DNA of 64,000 nucleotides, taken from Paludibacteraceae bacterium (GTDB lineage Bacteria; Bacteroidota; Bacteroidia; Bacteroidales; Paludibacteraceae). The first letter of the stretch is position 1, and every line of letters starts with the position of its first letter. The translations under genes were made by a program, and so were the position numbers. Location of the stretch: assembly GCA_024405875.1 (NCBI GenBank), contig JAKSOA010000008.1, positions 1-64,000 of the forward strand, read 5' to 3'. The notes below the pieces were generated by a model that was not told the origin of the DNA, ran no database searches, and saw nothing but the letters and a program-made list of their open reading frames with translations. Of this stretch, positions 36,074 through 44,334 are shown piece by piece.

Positions 36074-37171
36074 CTAATTGTCACTCATATATCTGACACG
36101 TGACGGATCATTATATAATATCCAGAATTTGTCATCTCTTGTGGCAGGACGGTATTTACCTTTGTTATAGTCCTTATACAAAGTCTCATTAGGGTTGAAA
36201 AAATTCTTTACAAATTTTTGTAAGGCAAGACGGGCTCCAAACTTTGAACTTATAAAATCAGTTCTACCCTCAATAAGAATAAAATCAGCCTTCATTGCAC
36301 CACTCAAATCTTCATAAACACATTCCGCACCCCTTTTCTGAGTTTGGCAAGTCCACCAACCTATTCTTGCACAATATTTATTCTGTATCATCAATTTTCT
36401 GGCATCTACTACGTGGTACCACCTTGTAGCGCCTACTCCACTAAATAAACCGTTTGTGGTAAAATGGTGCTCTATCGGGAAGTTATTATCTGTTAAAAGT
36501 TTTTCTATATCACCTAATCTACCACTCCAATTAGAACTCCAATAGGTTCCCTCATACGCCAGGTTAATACCTTCATTTGGCCAATGCTCGTGTGCGAAAT
36601 ATGCAATCATACTACCATTGTAAGGTAAAACAATGTCATCATCACGCCGATCTGATGTTACGGCAGAGAGCTGTTTGGTATTATAAAAACCATATATAAT
36701 CTGAAATGGAGGCACATTATTCCTGCTATATCCTTTTGCTTCCAAAATTTTATGTACGTGTCGCATCAAAGCATCAGCGTATGGATAGCTCTTCATATCC
36801 AACCAAATTATACTTATTTTGTCACTTGTCAAAACCTTATCCTCTAAATACTCTTTAAGACTACGATACCAATCTTTAGGGTCTGTAATACCTGCATTTT
36901 TACTTTTCCTGGCATCCGCGCTATAGTACCAATATTCAGTCCCGCTACGGCCATGGTCAACACTCCAGTCATCTTCCTTGTTCGCCCTATTAGTCCACAA
37001 ATCAATCTCTACTCCGTTAGCCCCGTCTTCCATTGCATTGTCAAAACATCTGTATGAATTGGAAGCGTGCTGCACAACCCATATAGGACGACCTATTTTC
37101 TGTGCAGTTATATTTAAAGCCCATAAAAGGCCTACTACTACAATGAGTAAGTTTACAAAAATTCTTTTCAT
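36074..37171 (-). CDS. Secreted sphingomyelinase D / phospholipase D-like protein
   Basis: 365 residues with a signal peptide ending about NITAQ (residue 24). The pattern of catalytic residues matches the GDPD-like toxins known from Loxosceles spiders and Corynebacterium PLD: H35, then E55-x-D57 in ANGVEIDLW, H73 in VDHG, and D125-x-K127 in IIWLDMKS. In the spider enzyme the corresponding set is H12, E32, D34, H47, D91, K93, so the H-to-E spacing of 20 is identical. A C-terminal aromatic segment (RIGWWTCQ) could hold the conserved tryptophan. Members cleave the headgroup of sphingomyelin or lysophospholipids. Family placement is an inference from motif spacing; an ordinary GDPD-like enzyme is the alternative. 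The neighbours are a small lipoprotein and a glycoside hydrolase. Confidence 0.65.
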   Translation of the reverse strand: MKRIFVNLLIVVVGLLWALNITAQKIGRPIWVVQHASNSYRCFDNAMEDGANGVEIDLWTNRANKEDDWSVDHGRSGTEYWYYSADARKSKNAGITDPKDWYRSLKEYLEDKVLTSDKISIIWLDMKSYPYADALMRHVHKILEAKGYSRNNVPPFQIIYGFYNTKQLSAVTSDRRDDDIVLPYNGSMIAYFAHEHWPNEGINLAYEGTYWSSNWSGRLGDIEKLLTDNNFPIEHHFTTNGLFSGVGATRWYHVVDARKLMIQNKYCARIGWWTCQTQKRGAECVYEDLSGAMKADFILIEGRTDFISSKFGARLALQKFVKNFFNPNETLYKDYNKGKYRPATRDDKFWILYNDPSRVRYMSDN

Positions 37172-37202
37172 ACGTCTAATTACTTAAAGTAGGTTCTAAT
37201 TA

Positions 37203-37634
37203 TTAGTTCACTCTTTTTAAATAGACTGGATCTGCATCGTATGAGTATTGCAATTCCAATGTCTGGTTGTACAGACTGTAAGAAATTCCAGACCACTCAT
37301 CAGCATTTCCATCATCTTCCTTATCCTCTTCATTTACCATATAAAGTTTGCCAGAGTCATCAATACGCCACCATATAGGGAATGACAATTCACCTTCCTC
37401 AAAAATAAAAGTATTTGTTCCGGTACCATTTTCCAAGAACTTACACTCCAATTGACAAAAACCTTCAAATTCTCCATCTGTGACCGTACCTAACCAAGTG
37501 CCTGCGATACTGCCATCAGTGGAAGGGTCAGAATTAGACTTCTCTTTACATCCGCCGCTCAAAAGAACAAGCACCATCATAACGGATACCGTCAGTGCGG
37601 ACATAGTGCCTTTAAATAATCTTTTAATGTTCAT
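37203..37634 (-). CDS. Small lipocalin-like lipoprotein
   Basis: 143 residues with lipobox cysteine C29 (LLSGGC) and a short serine/aspartate tether. The remainder (IAGTWLGTVTDGEFEGFCQLEC, then FPIWWRID, KLYMVNE and LELQYSY) has the GTW start and alternating strands of small Bacteroidetes lipocalin-like domains. No function can be given. It sits between the phospholipase D-like gene (31 bases downstream) and the GHL10 gene (9 bases upstream), all on one strand, so a joint transcript is likely. Confidence 0.65.
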   Translation of the reverse strand: MNIKRLFKGTMSALTVSVMMVLVLLSGGCKEKSNSDPSTDGSIAGTWLGTVTDGEFEGFCQLECKFLENGTGTNTFIFEEGELSFPIWWRIDDSGKLYMVNEEDKEDDGNADEWSGISYSLYNQTLELQYSYDADPVYLKRVN

Positions 37635-37643
37635 ATTTTTATT

Positions 37644-39152
37644 TTATTCGTAGATTGCTACAGTTGGCTTGCTTTCATTGTGCATACGGTCAATTGATGT
37701 TACAACAAGTTGCTTGCAAAGCGCAAAACTGTTCTCCGGAAGCGGATACTCCTTTTCCGCTGTAAAGCCTAACAGAGCGTCCATACGGTTAAGGTCAATG
37801 GTCTCTCCCTCATCAAACATATAGACGGCGAAAAAACGTATCTCATCTTTTGGAGTTGTCTCAGTGAGTGCGTCCCATTTAAGCATAGGAGTCTCCCCCA
37901 TAAGGTCAAACCTTACGTTAAACGGACTCTCTGGTTGTGTTGTATCAATATCAGGGTACTCAGGGAGCAGAGCGGGCTTTGTATGGTATGCCATACTCAG
38001 TGAATCCTGCACATTGCCCATATTTCCAAGTATCATCTTACCGCTGAAGAAACAGTTACCCTCTACCTTTCTAATCTCTCTTGAAAGAGTAAGTTTCCTG
38101 CTAAATTGACGGTATGTACGAGAGACATCTTGCCCTACATAAAATTTACAAGGTGCAAGAGTGTTTTGCGCCCACCAATTTATAAGTGTGGTATAGTCAG
38201 CGTTTTTATGACCGTCCTCCCAATAAAGTTGTGGTATGCAGTCATTAATCCAACCGTTTTTGACCCAAAGCATTATGTCAGCATACAGGTCATCATAGCA
38301 GGTGAGTCCGTTGGTGTTACTTCCGTCCTCATATTGTTTTTTGTTTCTATAGATTCCAAACGGACTTATACTGAACCTAACCCAAGGTTTGACACTATGT
38401 ATGGTGTCTGATAATTGATGCACAAGTTTGTTTACGTTATCACGACGCCAATCACTCTTTTGGTCTATTGTGTAACCCGCCGGTATTCCGTAACGTTTGA
38501 ATGTGGCGTCATCGGGGAATTTAAGACCTTTTATAGGATAAGGGTAGAAGTAGTCATCAAGGTGTATGGCGTCCACATCATAACGAGTCACCACATCTTT
38601 GACAACGTTGCATATATAGTCACGGCATTCAGGAACACCAGGATTAAAAAGCAGTTGAGTGCCGTAGGTTATGAACATATAACGTTTCTCTCCATATATG
38701 TGCCCCCAGGCAAGCGGGTTGCTCACTTTAATATTTGCACGGTACGGATTCATCCAGGCGTGGAACTCCATACAGCGTTTATGACACTCATCAATAAGGA
38801 ACGCCATAGGGTCAAAATCAGGGTCATCAGGCTCCTTGCCTTGCTCCCCTGTAAGGTATCGGCTCCAAGGCTCTATGTCAGACTTGTAGAATGCGTCAGC
38901 CTCCGGTCTTATCTGAAATAACAACACATTAAATCCACATTTCTGAAATATGTCAAGTTGCTTACGCAGAGTATCCTTTATCTGCTCTGATGTGAGACTG
39001 GCGAAATAGTCCTGCTCAATTGTGTGCACCCATACACCACGGAACTCACGCTTAGGCGTTGGGTCATAAGGCTTATAAGCATCTTCTACCGCTTGAGAAA
39101 ACAAACCCAAGGAAAAGAAAAACAGTAGTGTTATTAGAATGTTGCGTTTCAT
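37644..39152 (-). CDS. Glycoside hydrolase-like (GHL10/DUF187) secreted protein
   Basis: 502 residues with a signal peptide (about 1-19). The GHL10 domain starts with REFRGVWVHTIEQDYF (about 35-50) and continues with FNVLLFQIRPEADAFYKS, MEFHAWMNPYRA, DAIHLDDYFYPYP and IPQLYWEDG. A C-terminal region of about 100 residues (from roughly 400) resembles a fibronectin-like domain. A studied relative, DigH of E. coli, cleaves denuded peptidoglycan; other members are uncharacterised. It lies between gltX and the small lipoprotein on the same strand. Confidence 0.85.
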   Translation of the reverse strand: MKRNILITLLFFFSLGLFSQAVEDAYKPYDPTPKREFRGVWVHTIEQDYFASLTSEQIKDTLRKQLDIFQKCGFNVLLFQIRPEADAFYKSDIEPWSRYLTGEQGKEPDDPDFDPMAFLIDECHKRCMEFHAWMNPYRANIKVSNPLAWGHIYGEKRYMFITYGTQLLFNPGVPECRDYICNVVKDVVTRYDVDAIHLDDYFYPYPIKGLKFPDDATFKRYGIPAGYTIDQKSDWRRDNVNKLVHQLSDTIHSVKPWVRFSISPFGIYRNKKQYEDGSNTNGLTCYDDLYADIMLWVKNGWINDCIPQLYWEDGHKNADYTTLINWWAQNTLAPCKFYVGQDVSRTYRQFSRKLTLSREIRKVEGNCFFSGKMILGNMGNVQDSLSMAYHTKPALLPEYPDIDTTQPESPFNVRFDLMGETPMLKWDALTETTPKDEIRFFAVYMFDEGETIDLNRMDALLGFTAEKEYPLPENSFALCKQLVVTSIDRMHNESKPTVAIYE

Positions 39153-39157
39153 ATTTT

Positions 39158-40684
39158 TTAGTGGACAGTGGACAATGTCAACTCTTGTATCGCCCGAGCA
39201 AGTCTCTGCAAAGTTTCAGTCTTCCCCAGTAGCGATGTTATCTCAAACATATGCGGACCTTTGCCCTCGCCTACAAGGCATAGGCGGAAAGCATTCATAA
39301 TAGTGCCTGTGTTGTACTGTTTGTCTGCAATCCACTGCATCACAACCTTCTCTGTATTCTCAAGTGAGAAGTCATCAATGCCCTCAAGAACAGCGTAGAG
39401 TTCTCTCATATCTTGTGGAGAACTCTCTTTCCAGCGTTTCTGACGGGTCTTCTCATCATACTCAGTAGGAGCGATAAAGAAGAAGTGAATCTGCTCCCAA
39501 AAGTCAGACGGGAATGTGCAACGGTTTTTTGTGTAACTTACCGCTGTAATGAGTTTGTCCATAGGACAGTCAACACCATATTTGGCAACTATCTGAGGCT
39601 TTATTATCTCTGCAAGGGTTTTGTCATCTTTAAGCATAAGGTATTGGTGGTTGAACCATTTGCCCTTCTCATAATCAAATTTAGCACCTGATTTGCTTAC
39701 ACGGTTTAGAGAGAAGCGCTCAATAAGTTGCTCCATAGAGAAGAACTCCTCATCGCCCTCAGCGTGCCAGCCGAGCAGAGCAAGAAAGTTGACTACCGCT
39801 TCAGGGAAGTAGCCTGCCTCACGGTACCCCGATGACTTCTCTCCGCTCTTAGGGTCAAACCAGTCAAGCGGGAATACAGGGAATCCAAGACGGTCTCCGT
39901 CTCGTTTGCTCAGCTTACCGTTTCCGTCAGGTTTCAGCAACAGTGGCAGGTGTGCGAACTGAGGCATTGTCTCCGCCCAACCAAGATAGTTGTAAAGCAG
40001 TACGTGAAGTGGTGCCGATGGCAACCACTCCTCTCCCCTAATCACGTGGGTTATTCCCATAAGATGGTCATCGACAATAGTCGCAAGGTGGTATGTGGGC
40101 AGATTGTCAGCACTCTTGTAAAGAACCTTGTCATCAAGAATAGATGAATTTATTGTAACAGTACCACGTATAAGGTCTTGTAGTGTTATGTCTTGGTCTG
40201 GCTCAATAAGGCAACGTACAACGTATGGCGTACCCTCCGCTATAAGACGCTCTGTCTCCTCTTTGCCAAGGGTTAGTGAGTTACGCATTGAAAGGCGTGT
40301 ACGGGCGTCATATTGGAAATTTTTAATTTCATTACGCTTTGCCTCCAACTCTTGCGGCGTGTCAAACGCAATGTATGCCCTGCCGTTCTCAAGCAGATAG
40401 TCAACATACTTGCGATATATTGGTTTGCGCTCACTCTGACGGCAGGTTGCGGCGCCACTCTCATCTATACCCTCATCAAACTTGATTCCCAGCCACGTGA
40501 GAGCCTCTATTATATATTTCTCCGCTCCGGGTACAAAACGTGTGGAGTCTGTATCCTCTATTCTAAGTATCATCTGACCTCCGTTCTGTTTGGCAAACAG
40601 ATAGTTATAGAGGGCAGTCCTTACTCCGCCTATGTGTAGCGGTCCTGTTGGTGATGGCGCAAAGCGCACTCTTACATTCTGCAT
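39158..40684 (-). CDS. gltX: Glutamyl-tRNA synthetase
   Basis: 508 residues, class I aminoacyl-tRNA synthetase that charges tRNA-Glu. The HIGH-type motif is in [13 protein letters not shown] (8-20) and the KMSKS-type motif is KLSKRDG. The C-terminal anticodon-binding part is intact. The last residues LSTVH and the TAA stop lie in a two-unit heptamer array, so the extreme C terminus is repeat-encoded. The promoter at 40705 is divergent from that of the initiator tRNA. Confidence 0.97.
   Translation of the reverse strand: MQNVRVRFAPSPTGPLHIGGVRTALYNYLFAKQNGGQMILRIEDTDSTRFVPGAEKYIIEALTWLGIKFDEGIDESGAATCRQSERKPIYRKYVDYLLENGRAYIAFDTPQELEAKRNEIKNFQYDARTRLSMRNSLTLGKEETERLIAEGTPYVVRCLIEPDQDITLQDLIRGTVTINSSILDDKVLYKSADNLPTYHLATIVDDHLMGITHVIRGEEWLPSAPLHVLLYNYLGWAETMPQFAHLPLLLKPDGNGKLSKRDGDRLGFPVFPLDWFDPKSGEKSSGYREAGYFPEAVVNFLALLGWHAEGDEEFFSMEQLIERFSLNRVSKSGAKFDYEKGKWFNHQYLMLKDDKTLAEIIKPQIVAKYGVDCPMDKLITAVSYTKNRCTFPSDFWEQIHFFFIAPTEYDEKTRQKRWKESSPQDMRELYAVLEGIDDFSLENTEKVVMQWIADKQYNTGTIMNAFRLCLVGEGKGPHMFEITSLLGKTETLQRLARAIQELTLSTVH
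39160..39173. repeat. Two-unit period-7 array (AGTGGAC)
   Basis: Two exact AGTGGAC units overlap the stop codon of gltX. The heptamer is the reverse complement of the one at 31605 (ACTGTCC phase-shifted). Confidence 0.6.
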
Positions 40685-40704
40685 CTCTTTTCTTATTTAT
40701 AGCA

Positions 40705-40712
40705 CAAAGATA
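40705..40712 (-). promoter_or_regulatory. -7 box of gltX
   Basis: Minus-strand TATCTTTG, 21 bases before the ATG. No TTG is seen at the expected distance. Confidence 0.6.
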
Positions 40713-40721
40713 CAATTTTTT

Positions 40722-40752
40722 TTGTTTTGTTAATAAAAATACCTTACCTTTG
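40722..40752 (+). promoter_or_regulatory. Promoter of the initiator tRNA
   Basis: TTG at 40722-40724 and TACCTTTG at 40745-40752, spaced by 20 bases. The -7 box is identical to that of tRNA-Leu. Confidence 0.85.
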
Positions 40753-40763
40753 CACCACGTTAG

Positions 40764-40838
40764 CGCGGAGTGGAGCAGTGGTAGCTCGCCAGGCTCATAA
40801 CCTGGAGGTCGTTCGTTCGAACCGGGCCTCCGCAACCA
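40764..40838 (+). tRNA. Initiator tRNA-fMet (anticodon CAT)
   Basis: 75 bases with encoded CCA. The anticodon loop is CTCATAA. Initiator marks are present: C1 (40764) faces A72 (40834), an unpaired end, and the D stem GAGC/GCTC has the A11-U24 pair. Unusually, the anticodon stem is CCAGG/CCTGG, so the first of the three canonical G-C pairs (29-41) is A-U. Confidence 0.93.
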
Positions 40839-40843
40839 AGAAA

Positions 40844-40865
40844 GGGAACCAAATGGTTCCCTTTT
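40844..40865 (+). terminator. Terminator after initiator tRNA
   Basis: GGGAACC (40844-40850), loop AAAT, GGTTCCC (40855-40861), then TTTT. It starts 5 bases after the tRNA. Confidence 0.9.
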
Positions 40866-40884
40866 CCGTTATATATCACTTGCC

Positions 40885-42039
40885 TTAAATAATTAGTTCA
40901 GAACAAATGCGTCTTGTCTCAGCATCTGTCATAACATAATCCTCGTATGTTGGATTTGATATATGAGATATGCGTCCCAACGCAGTCTCAATAACATCAC
41001 TCATTGAAAGGAATCCTATTCTGCCACAGCGGAAAGCCTCATTTGCCACTTCATTAGCGGCGTTAAGTATGCACGGAGCATTGCCACCCGTCTCAATAGC
41101 CTTATATGCAAGAGAGAGGTTCCTGAACTTCTTTAAATCAGGTTTCTCAAATGTAAGAGTGGCTATATCAAAGAAATCAACACGTTCATAACTATTTGGT
41201 ATGCGTTCAGGATATGACAGGGCATACTGAATAGGCAACTTCATATCAGGCATACCAAGTTGAGCCTTTACGGCACCATCTGAGAATTGAACCATTGAGT
41301 GAATTATTGATTGCGGATGAACCACCACCTCAATTTCCTTAACATCAACCCCGAAGAGCCATTTTGCCTCAATCACCTCAAAGCCCTTGTTTATCATAGA
41401 GGCGGAGTCAATGGTTATCTTAGCCCCCATACTCCAATTAGGGTGTTTTAAGGCATCAGCAGCCGTAACACTTTTAAGGAGTTCCATATCCTTTGTGCGG
41501 AAAGGACCGCCCGATGCCGTGAGCAATATCTTCTCAACTTTGTTATGCCGTTCTCCATCAAGGCATTGGAATATGGCTGAATGCTCTGAGTCAACAGGAA
41601 GTATCTTGCTGCCAGACTGCTTTTGAATACGGCACATTAGGTCTCCCGCCACAACCATTGTCTCTTTATTGGCAAGAGCGATTGTCTTTCCCTTCTCAAG
41701 TGCCTTTATAGTTGGTCTGAGCCCTGCGTATCCAACCATTGCGGTAAGAACAATGTCCACCTCATCTTCCGCCACAATATTGCATACACTCTCCATACCC
41801 GCAAGCACAGTGACTCCCGTTCCCCGCAAAGCGTCACACACGCAGGTATAATTCTCATCTTTTACAGTTATGGCGTATTTAGGCAGGAATTTTCGTGCCT
41901 GCTCAATAAGAAGGTCGGCATTATTGTACGCCGTTATGGCGTAAGCCTCAAACTTATCGGGGTTATCTGCAATAACCTGCAATGTCTGCGTGCCAATAGA
42001 GCCTGTAGAGCCCAATATCGCTATCTTTTTTCTCATCAT
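40885..42039 (-). CDS. dxr: 1-deoxy-D-xylulose 5-phosphate reductoisomerase
   Basis: Second enzyme of the MEP isoprenoid pathway, converting DXP to MEP with NADPH. It is 384 residues. The cofactor loop ILGSTGSIGTQTL is at 9-21; ANKETMVVAG, PVDSEHSAIFQC and ASGGPFR follow, and the substrate region NWSMGAKITIDSASMINKG is intact. Two adjacent ATGs (42039 and 42036) are possible starts. The first overlaps the TGA of the upstream LytM-like gene by 2 bases. It is the last gene of the rseP - LytM-like - dxr operon. Confidence 0.97.
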   Translation of the reverse strand: MMRKKIAILGSTGSIGTQTLQVIADNPDKFEAYAITAYNNADLLIEQARKFLPKYAITVKDENYTCVCDALRGTGVTVLAGMESVCNIVAEDEVDIVLTAMVGYAGLRPTIKALEKGKTIALANKETMVVAGDLMCRIQKQSGSKILPVDSEHSAIFQCLDGERHNKVEKILLTASGGPFRTKDMELLKSVTAADALKHPNWSMGAKITIDSASMINKGFEVIEAKWLFGVDVKEIEVVVHPQSIIHSMVQFSDGAVKAQLGMPDMKLPIQYALSYPERIPNSYERVDFFDIATLTFEKPDLKKFRNLSLAYKAIETGGNAPCILNAANEVANEAFRCGRIGFLSMSDVIETALGRISHISNPTYEDYVMTDAETRRICSELII

Positions 42040-42908
42040 TCAAATACTATGTAGTTTTGAGGGTCCTGTGGATAGGAGTCACTCCAAAGTTCAAAGTGTA
42101 TCTGGGGTTTGGCTCCCGTACTATTCTTAAATACAGTACCTATAACCTGACCGGTCTCCACATTCTCACCACATTTAGGGAATACTATACCCAAGCCTCT
42201 ATATATTGTAAGGTAACCCGAAGGATGCACAATCTCAATATAATACCCCGTATGATAATCATAACCAACATTAAATACAAGCCCCTTATAAGCCGCCGAT
42301 ACAGCACCGTCAGCCGATGTTGCTATATCAACTCCGTACCGCCCCTGATTTTGATTGAATGTAGTAGTTATAATACCCTTTACCGGACGGAAGAAGAGAA
42401 TACTTGTCTGCTGTTGCAGCGGATTAGAAAGGTTATACATCTCCTCATCTTCATAGTTTTTTGCAAACTCCTTCTCCGCCTCACTCTTCTCCATAAGAAG
42501 TTCCGCATGTTTTGCAGTAAGAATCCCCTGCGTTTTTATATCTGTAGTGTCCAGATGAATATCGCCTGATATCACATCTTTTAAGACATTTAGGTATTGG
42601 TTTTGAAGTGCGACGACCTCTGACAGGGAATCAATTTGCATAGCCTCAATTGTAACTCTTGCCTTTGTAGTCTCATCAACATTCTCTGGCAGATACTTTT
42701 TCAGCGGTGTGAACAAAATTATACAAGAGAAAGCCGCCAACACAACCAGTATCAGCGCCACACTTACAGAAAAGAGTGACATAGCGGAGAGCCGTAAGTG
42801 ACCGGTCTCCTCCAATGTACTCTCATTGATGATGGAAACCTTGTATTTGGTGACAAGTTTCTTAAAAAAACCGGCGTTCCGCTTGCTATTGATAGTAGGT
42901 TTGCTCAT
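42036..42908 (-). CDS. Membrane-anchored LytM/M23-like protein with degenerate catalytic site
   Basis: 290 residues: a basic cytoplasmic N terminus, one membrane helix (about 45-67), a coiled-coil-like stretch (about 80-155) and a LytM (M23) fold (about 170-285). The zinc-site motifs are damaged. In GRYGVDIAT the histidine of HxxxD is R190, with D194 kept. In the usual YxHL the histidine is G238. In the HxH motif the first histidine is Q269, with H271 kept. It is therefore probably not a peptidase and may instead activate cell-wall amidases, as degenerate LytM proteins such as EnvC do. It lies between rseP and dxr on one transcript. Confidence 0.85.
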   Translation of the reverse strand: MSKPTINSKRNAGFFKKLVTKYKVSIINESTLEETGHLRLSAMSLFSVSVALILVVLAAFSCIILFTPLKKYLPENVDETTKARVTIEAMQIDSLSEVVALQNQYLNVLKDVISGDIHLDTTDIKTQGILTAKHAELLMEKSEAEKEFAKNYEDEEMYNLSNPLQQQTSILFFRPVKGIITTTFNQNQGRYGVDIATSADGAVSAAYKGLVFNVGYDYHTGYYIEIVHPSGYLTIYRGLGIVFPKCGENVETGQVIGTVFKNSTGAKPQIHFELWSDSYPQDPQNYIVFE

Positions 42909-42931
42909 ATTTTGCGTAAAGTTACGAAATT

Positions 42932-44236
42932 CTATCTCAAAGCCCGCACAATATCCATACCATTTGCATATAGAAGCAGGAACAACAATAGAATCATTCC
43001 TATCTTCTGCATCTTAATCATAAATTCCTGACTGAGTTTGCGGCCTGTAAACATCTCGTAGAGCAAGAATATTATGTGTCCTCCGTCCAAACCAGGTATA
43101 GGCAGCAGGTTCATAAATGCGAGAATAACTGACAGATACGCTGTTATATACCAGAAATATACTCCGATGAACTCATCGGGGAATAGTTTGGTGATAGTCC
43201 CGAAACCGCCCATATTCTCAGCTCCTGCCTTTGTGAAGACCATTTTGAAATCACTGCCATATCCAGTAAAGGCGGTGACTCCTTTCTTAATACCAGCAGG
43301 AAATGACTCCCAGAATGAGTATGTATGAGTGGTTAGCGGATATATCTCAGTGTATGGCGTAACATATACGCCTATCTTTCCAAGAGAATCAGGCGTAATT
43401 AGAGCAGACATCAGTGAGCCGTCTCTGTAAAAACCTATATTCATAGGTATCTGCTTATGAGCCATTATTACAGGAGTATAATCACTCCAGCAAGCCATTA
43501 CGCTGTCATTAATAGAAACAATGCTGTCTTTTGCCATTAATCCCGCTTTTTCCGCAGGAGAGTCCGCAATAACCTCTCTTACAACAAACGGGATTCTGAA
43601 TGAGGCGAAACCTTCATTTGAGGCAATCATATCCTCCATAAAGGTGTGGGTCATTGCTATGTTGCGACGTTCACCGTCACGCATTACTGTAACAGTTGAA
43701 GCGTTAAGAATCTTACGCACACTCTCCTCATCAAAAGCCTCCAGTTCCACACCGTCTGCCGCAAGCAGAACGTCTCCGTCTCTGAAACCTTGTTGTTTTG
43801 CCACATCAGAGAACTCCATTCCCATTCCTGCATCTGAGAGTTTGACATACTGTTCACCTTGCGTGAACATAATCATTGCATATATGATTATGGCACATAC
43901 AAAGTTATTAAACACACCCGCAAACATAATTATAAGGCGTTGCCAAGCGGGCTTGCTACGGAACTCCCAAGGCTCGGCAGGCTTTGCCATCTGCTCCGTG
44001 TCAAGGCTCTCATCTATCATTCCTGCAAGTTTTACATATCCGCCAAATGGGAGCCAACCTATACCATATTCTGTATCGGAGTTTTTAGGTTTGAATTTGA
44101 AAAGAGAGAACCAAGGGTTGAAAAACAAGTAAAACTTCTCCACCCTGACACCAAATATTTTTGCTGTAATAAAATGCCCCGCCTCGTGGATTATAACCAT
44201 AAATGAGAGGCACAGCATTAATTGTAGAATCTGCAT
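42932..44236 (-). CDS. rseP: RIP metalloprotease RseP (site-2 protease)
   Basis: Intramembrane zinc metalloprotease of 434 residues. The active-site HEAGH is at 17-21 in the first membrane helix, and the second conserved motif NLLPIPGLDGGHI lies in a C-terminal helix (about 370-382). At least one PDZ-like domain lies between (around DVAKQQGFRDGDVLLAADGVEL), and a second PDZ-like stretch reads ADSPAEKAGLMAKDSIVSIN. In other bacteria RseP releases envelope-stress regulators and clears signal-peptide remnants. It is first in the operon with its own promoter at 44256. Confidence 0.95.
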   Translation of the reverse strand: MQILQLMLCLSFMVIIHEAGHFITAKIFGVRVEKFYLFFNPWFSLFKFKPKNSDTEYGIGWLPFGGYVKLAGMIDESLDTEQMAKPAEPWEFRSKPAWQRLIIMFAGVFNNFVCAIIIYAMIMFTQGEQYVKLSDAGMGMEFSDVAKQQGFRDGDVLLAADGVELEAFDEESVRKILNASTVTVMRDGERRNIAMTHTFMEDMIASNEGFASFRIPFVVREVIADSPAEKAGLMAKDSIVSINDSVMACWSDYTPVIMAHKQIPMNIGFYRDGSLMSALITPDSLGKIGVYVTPYTEIYPLTTHTYSFWESFPAGIKKGVTAFTGYGSDFKMVFTKAGAENMGGFGTITKLFPDEFIGVYFWYITAYLSVILAFMNLLPIPGLDGGHIIFLLYEMFTGRKLSQEFMIKMQKIGMILLLFLLLYANGMDIVRALR

Positions 44237-44255
44237 AACCTATAAATATAGAGTG

Positions 44256-44286
44256 CAAATTTAATCAAACATCATTAAAAAAACAA
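44256..44286 (-). promoter_or_regulatory. Promoter of the rseP operon
   Basis: Minus-strand TAAATTTG (44256-44263) with TTG (44284-44286) 20 bases upstream. The -33 element overlaps the terminator hairpin of the preceding transcription unit. Confidence 0.8.
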
Positions 44287-44312
44287 AGGTCACCATTTTT
44301 ATGGTGACCTTT
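44285..44312 (-). terminator. Terminator of the susC-susD-lipoprotein unit
   Basis: Arms AAAGGTCACCAT and ATGGTGACCTTT (44286-44297 and 44301-44312 approximately) form a perfect stem with a T4 loop, followed on the minus strand by TGTTTTTTT. It lies 23 bases after the lipoprotein stop. Confidence 0.88.
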
Positions 44313-44334
44313 TGTTTGAAAAATAATATTGGAT

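Noticed and set aside
36074-37171. Phosphatidylinositol-specific phospholipase C as the identity of the secreted lipase-like gene
   Set aside because: The H - 20 residues - ExD - H - DxK pattern fits GDPD-like SMase D/PLD toxins better than the PI-PLC X-domain; this remains a motif-level judgement.
42057-42569. 170-codon plus-strand frame opposite the LytM-like gene
   Set aside because: Its translation is rich in C, R and Y without recognisable features, while the minus strand encodes a clear LytM fold.
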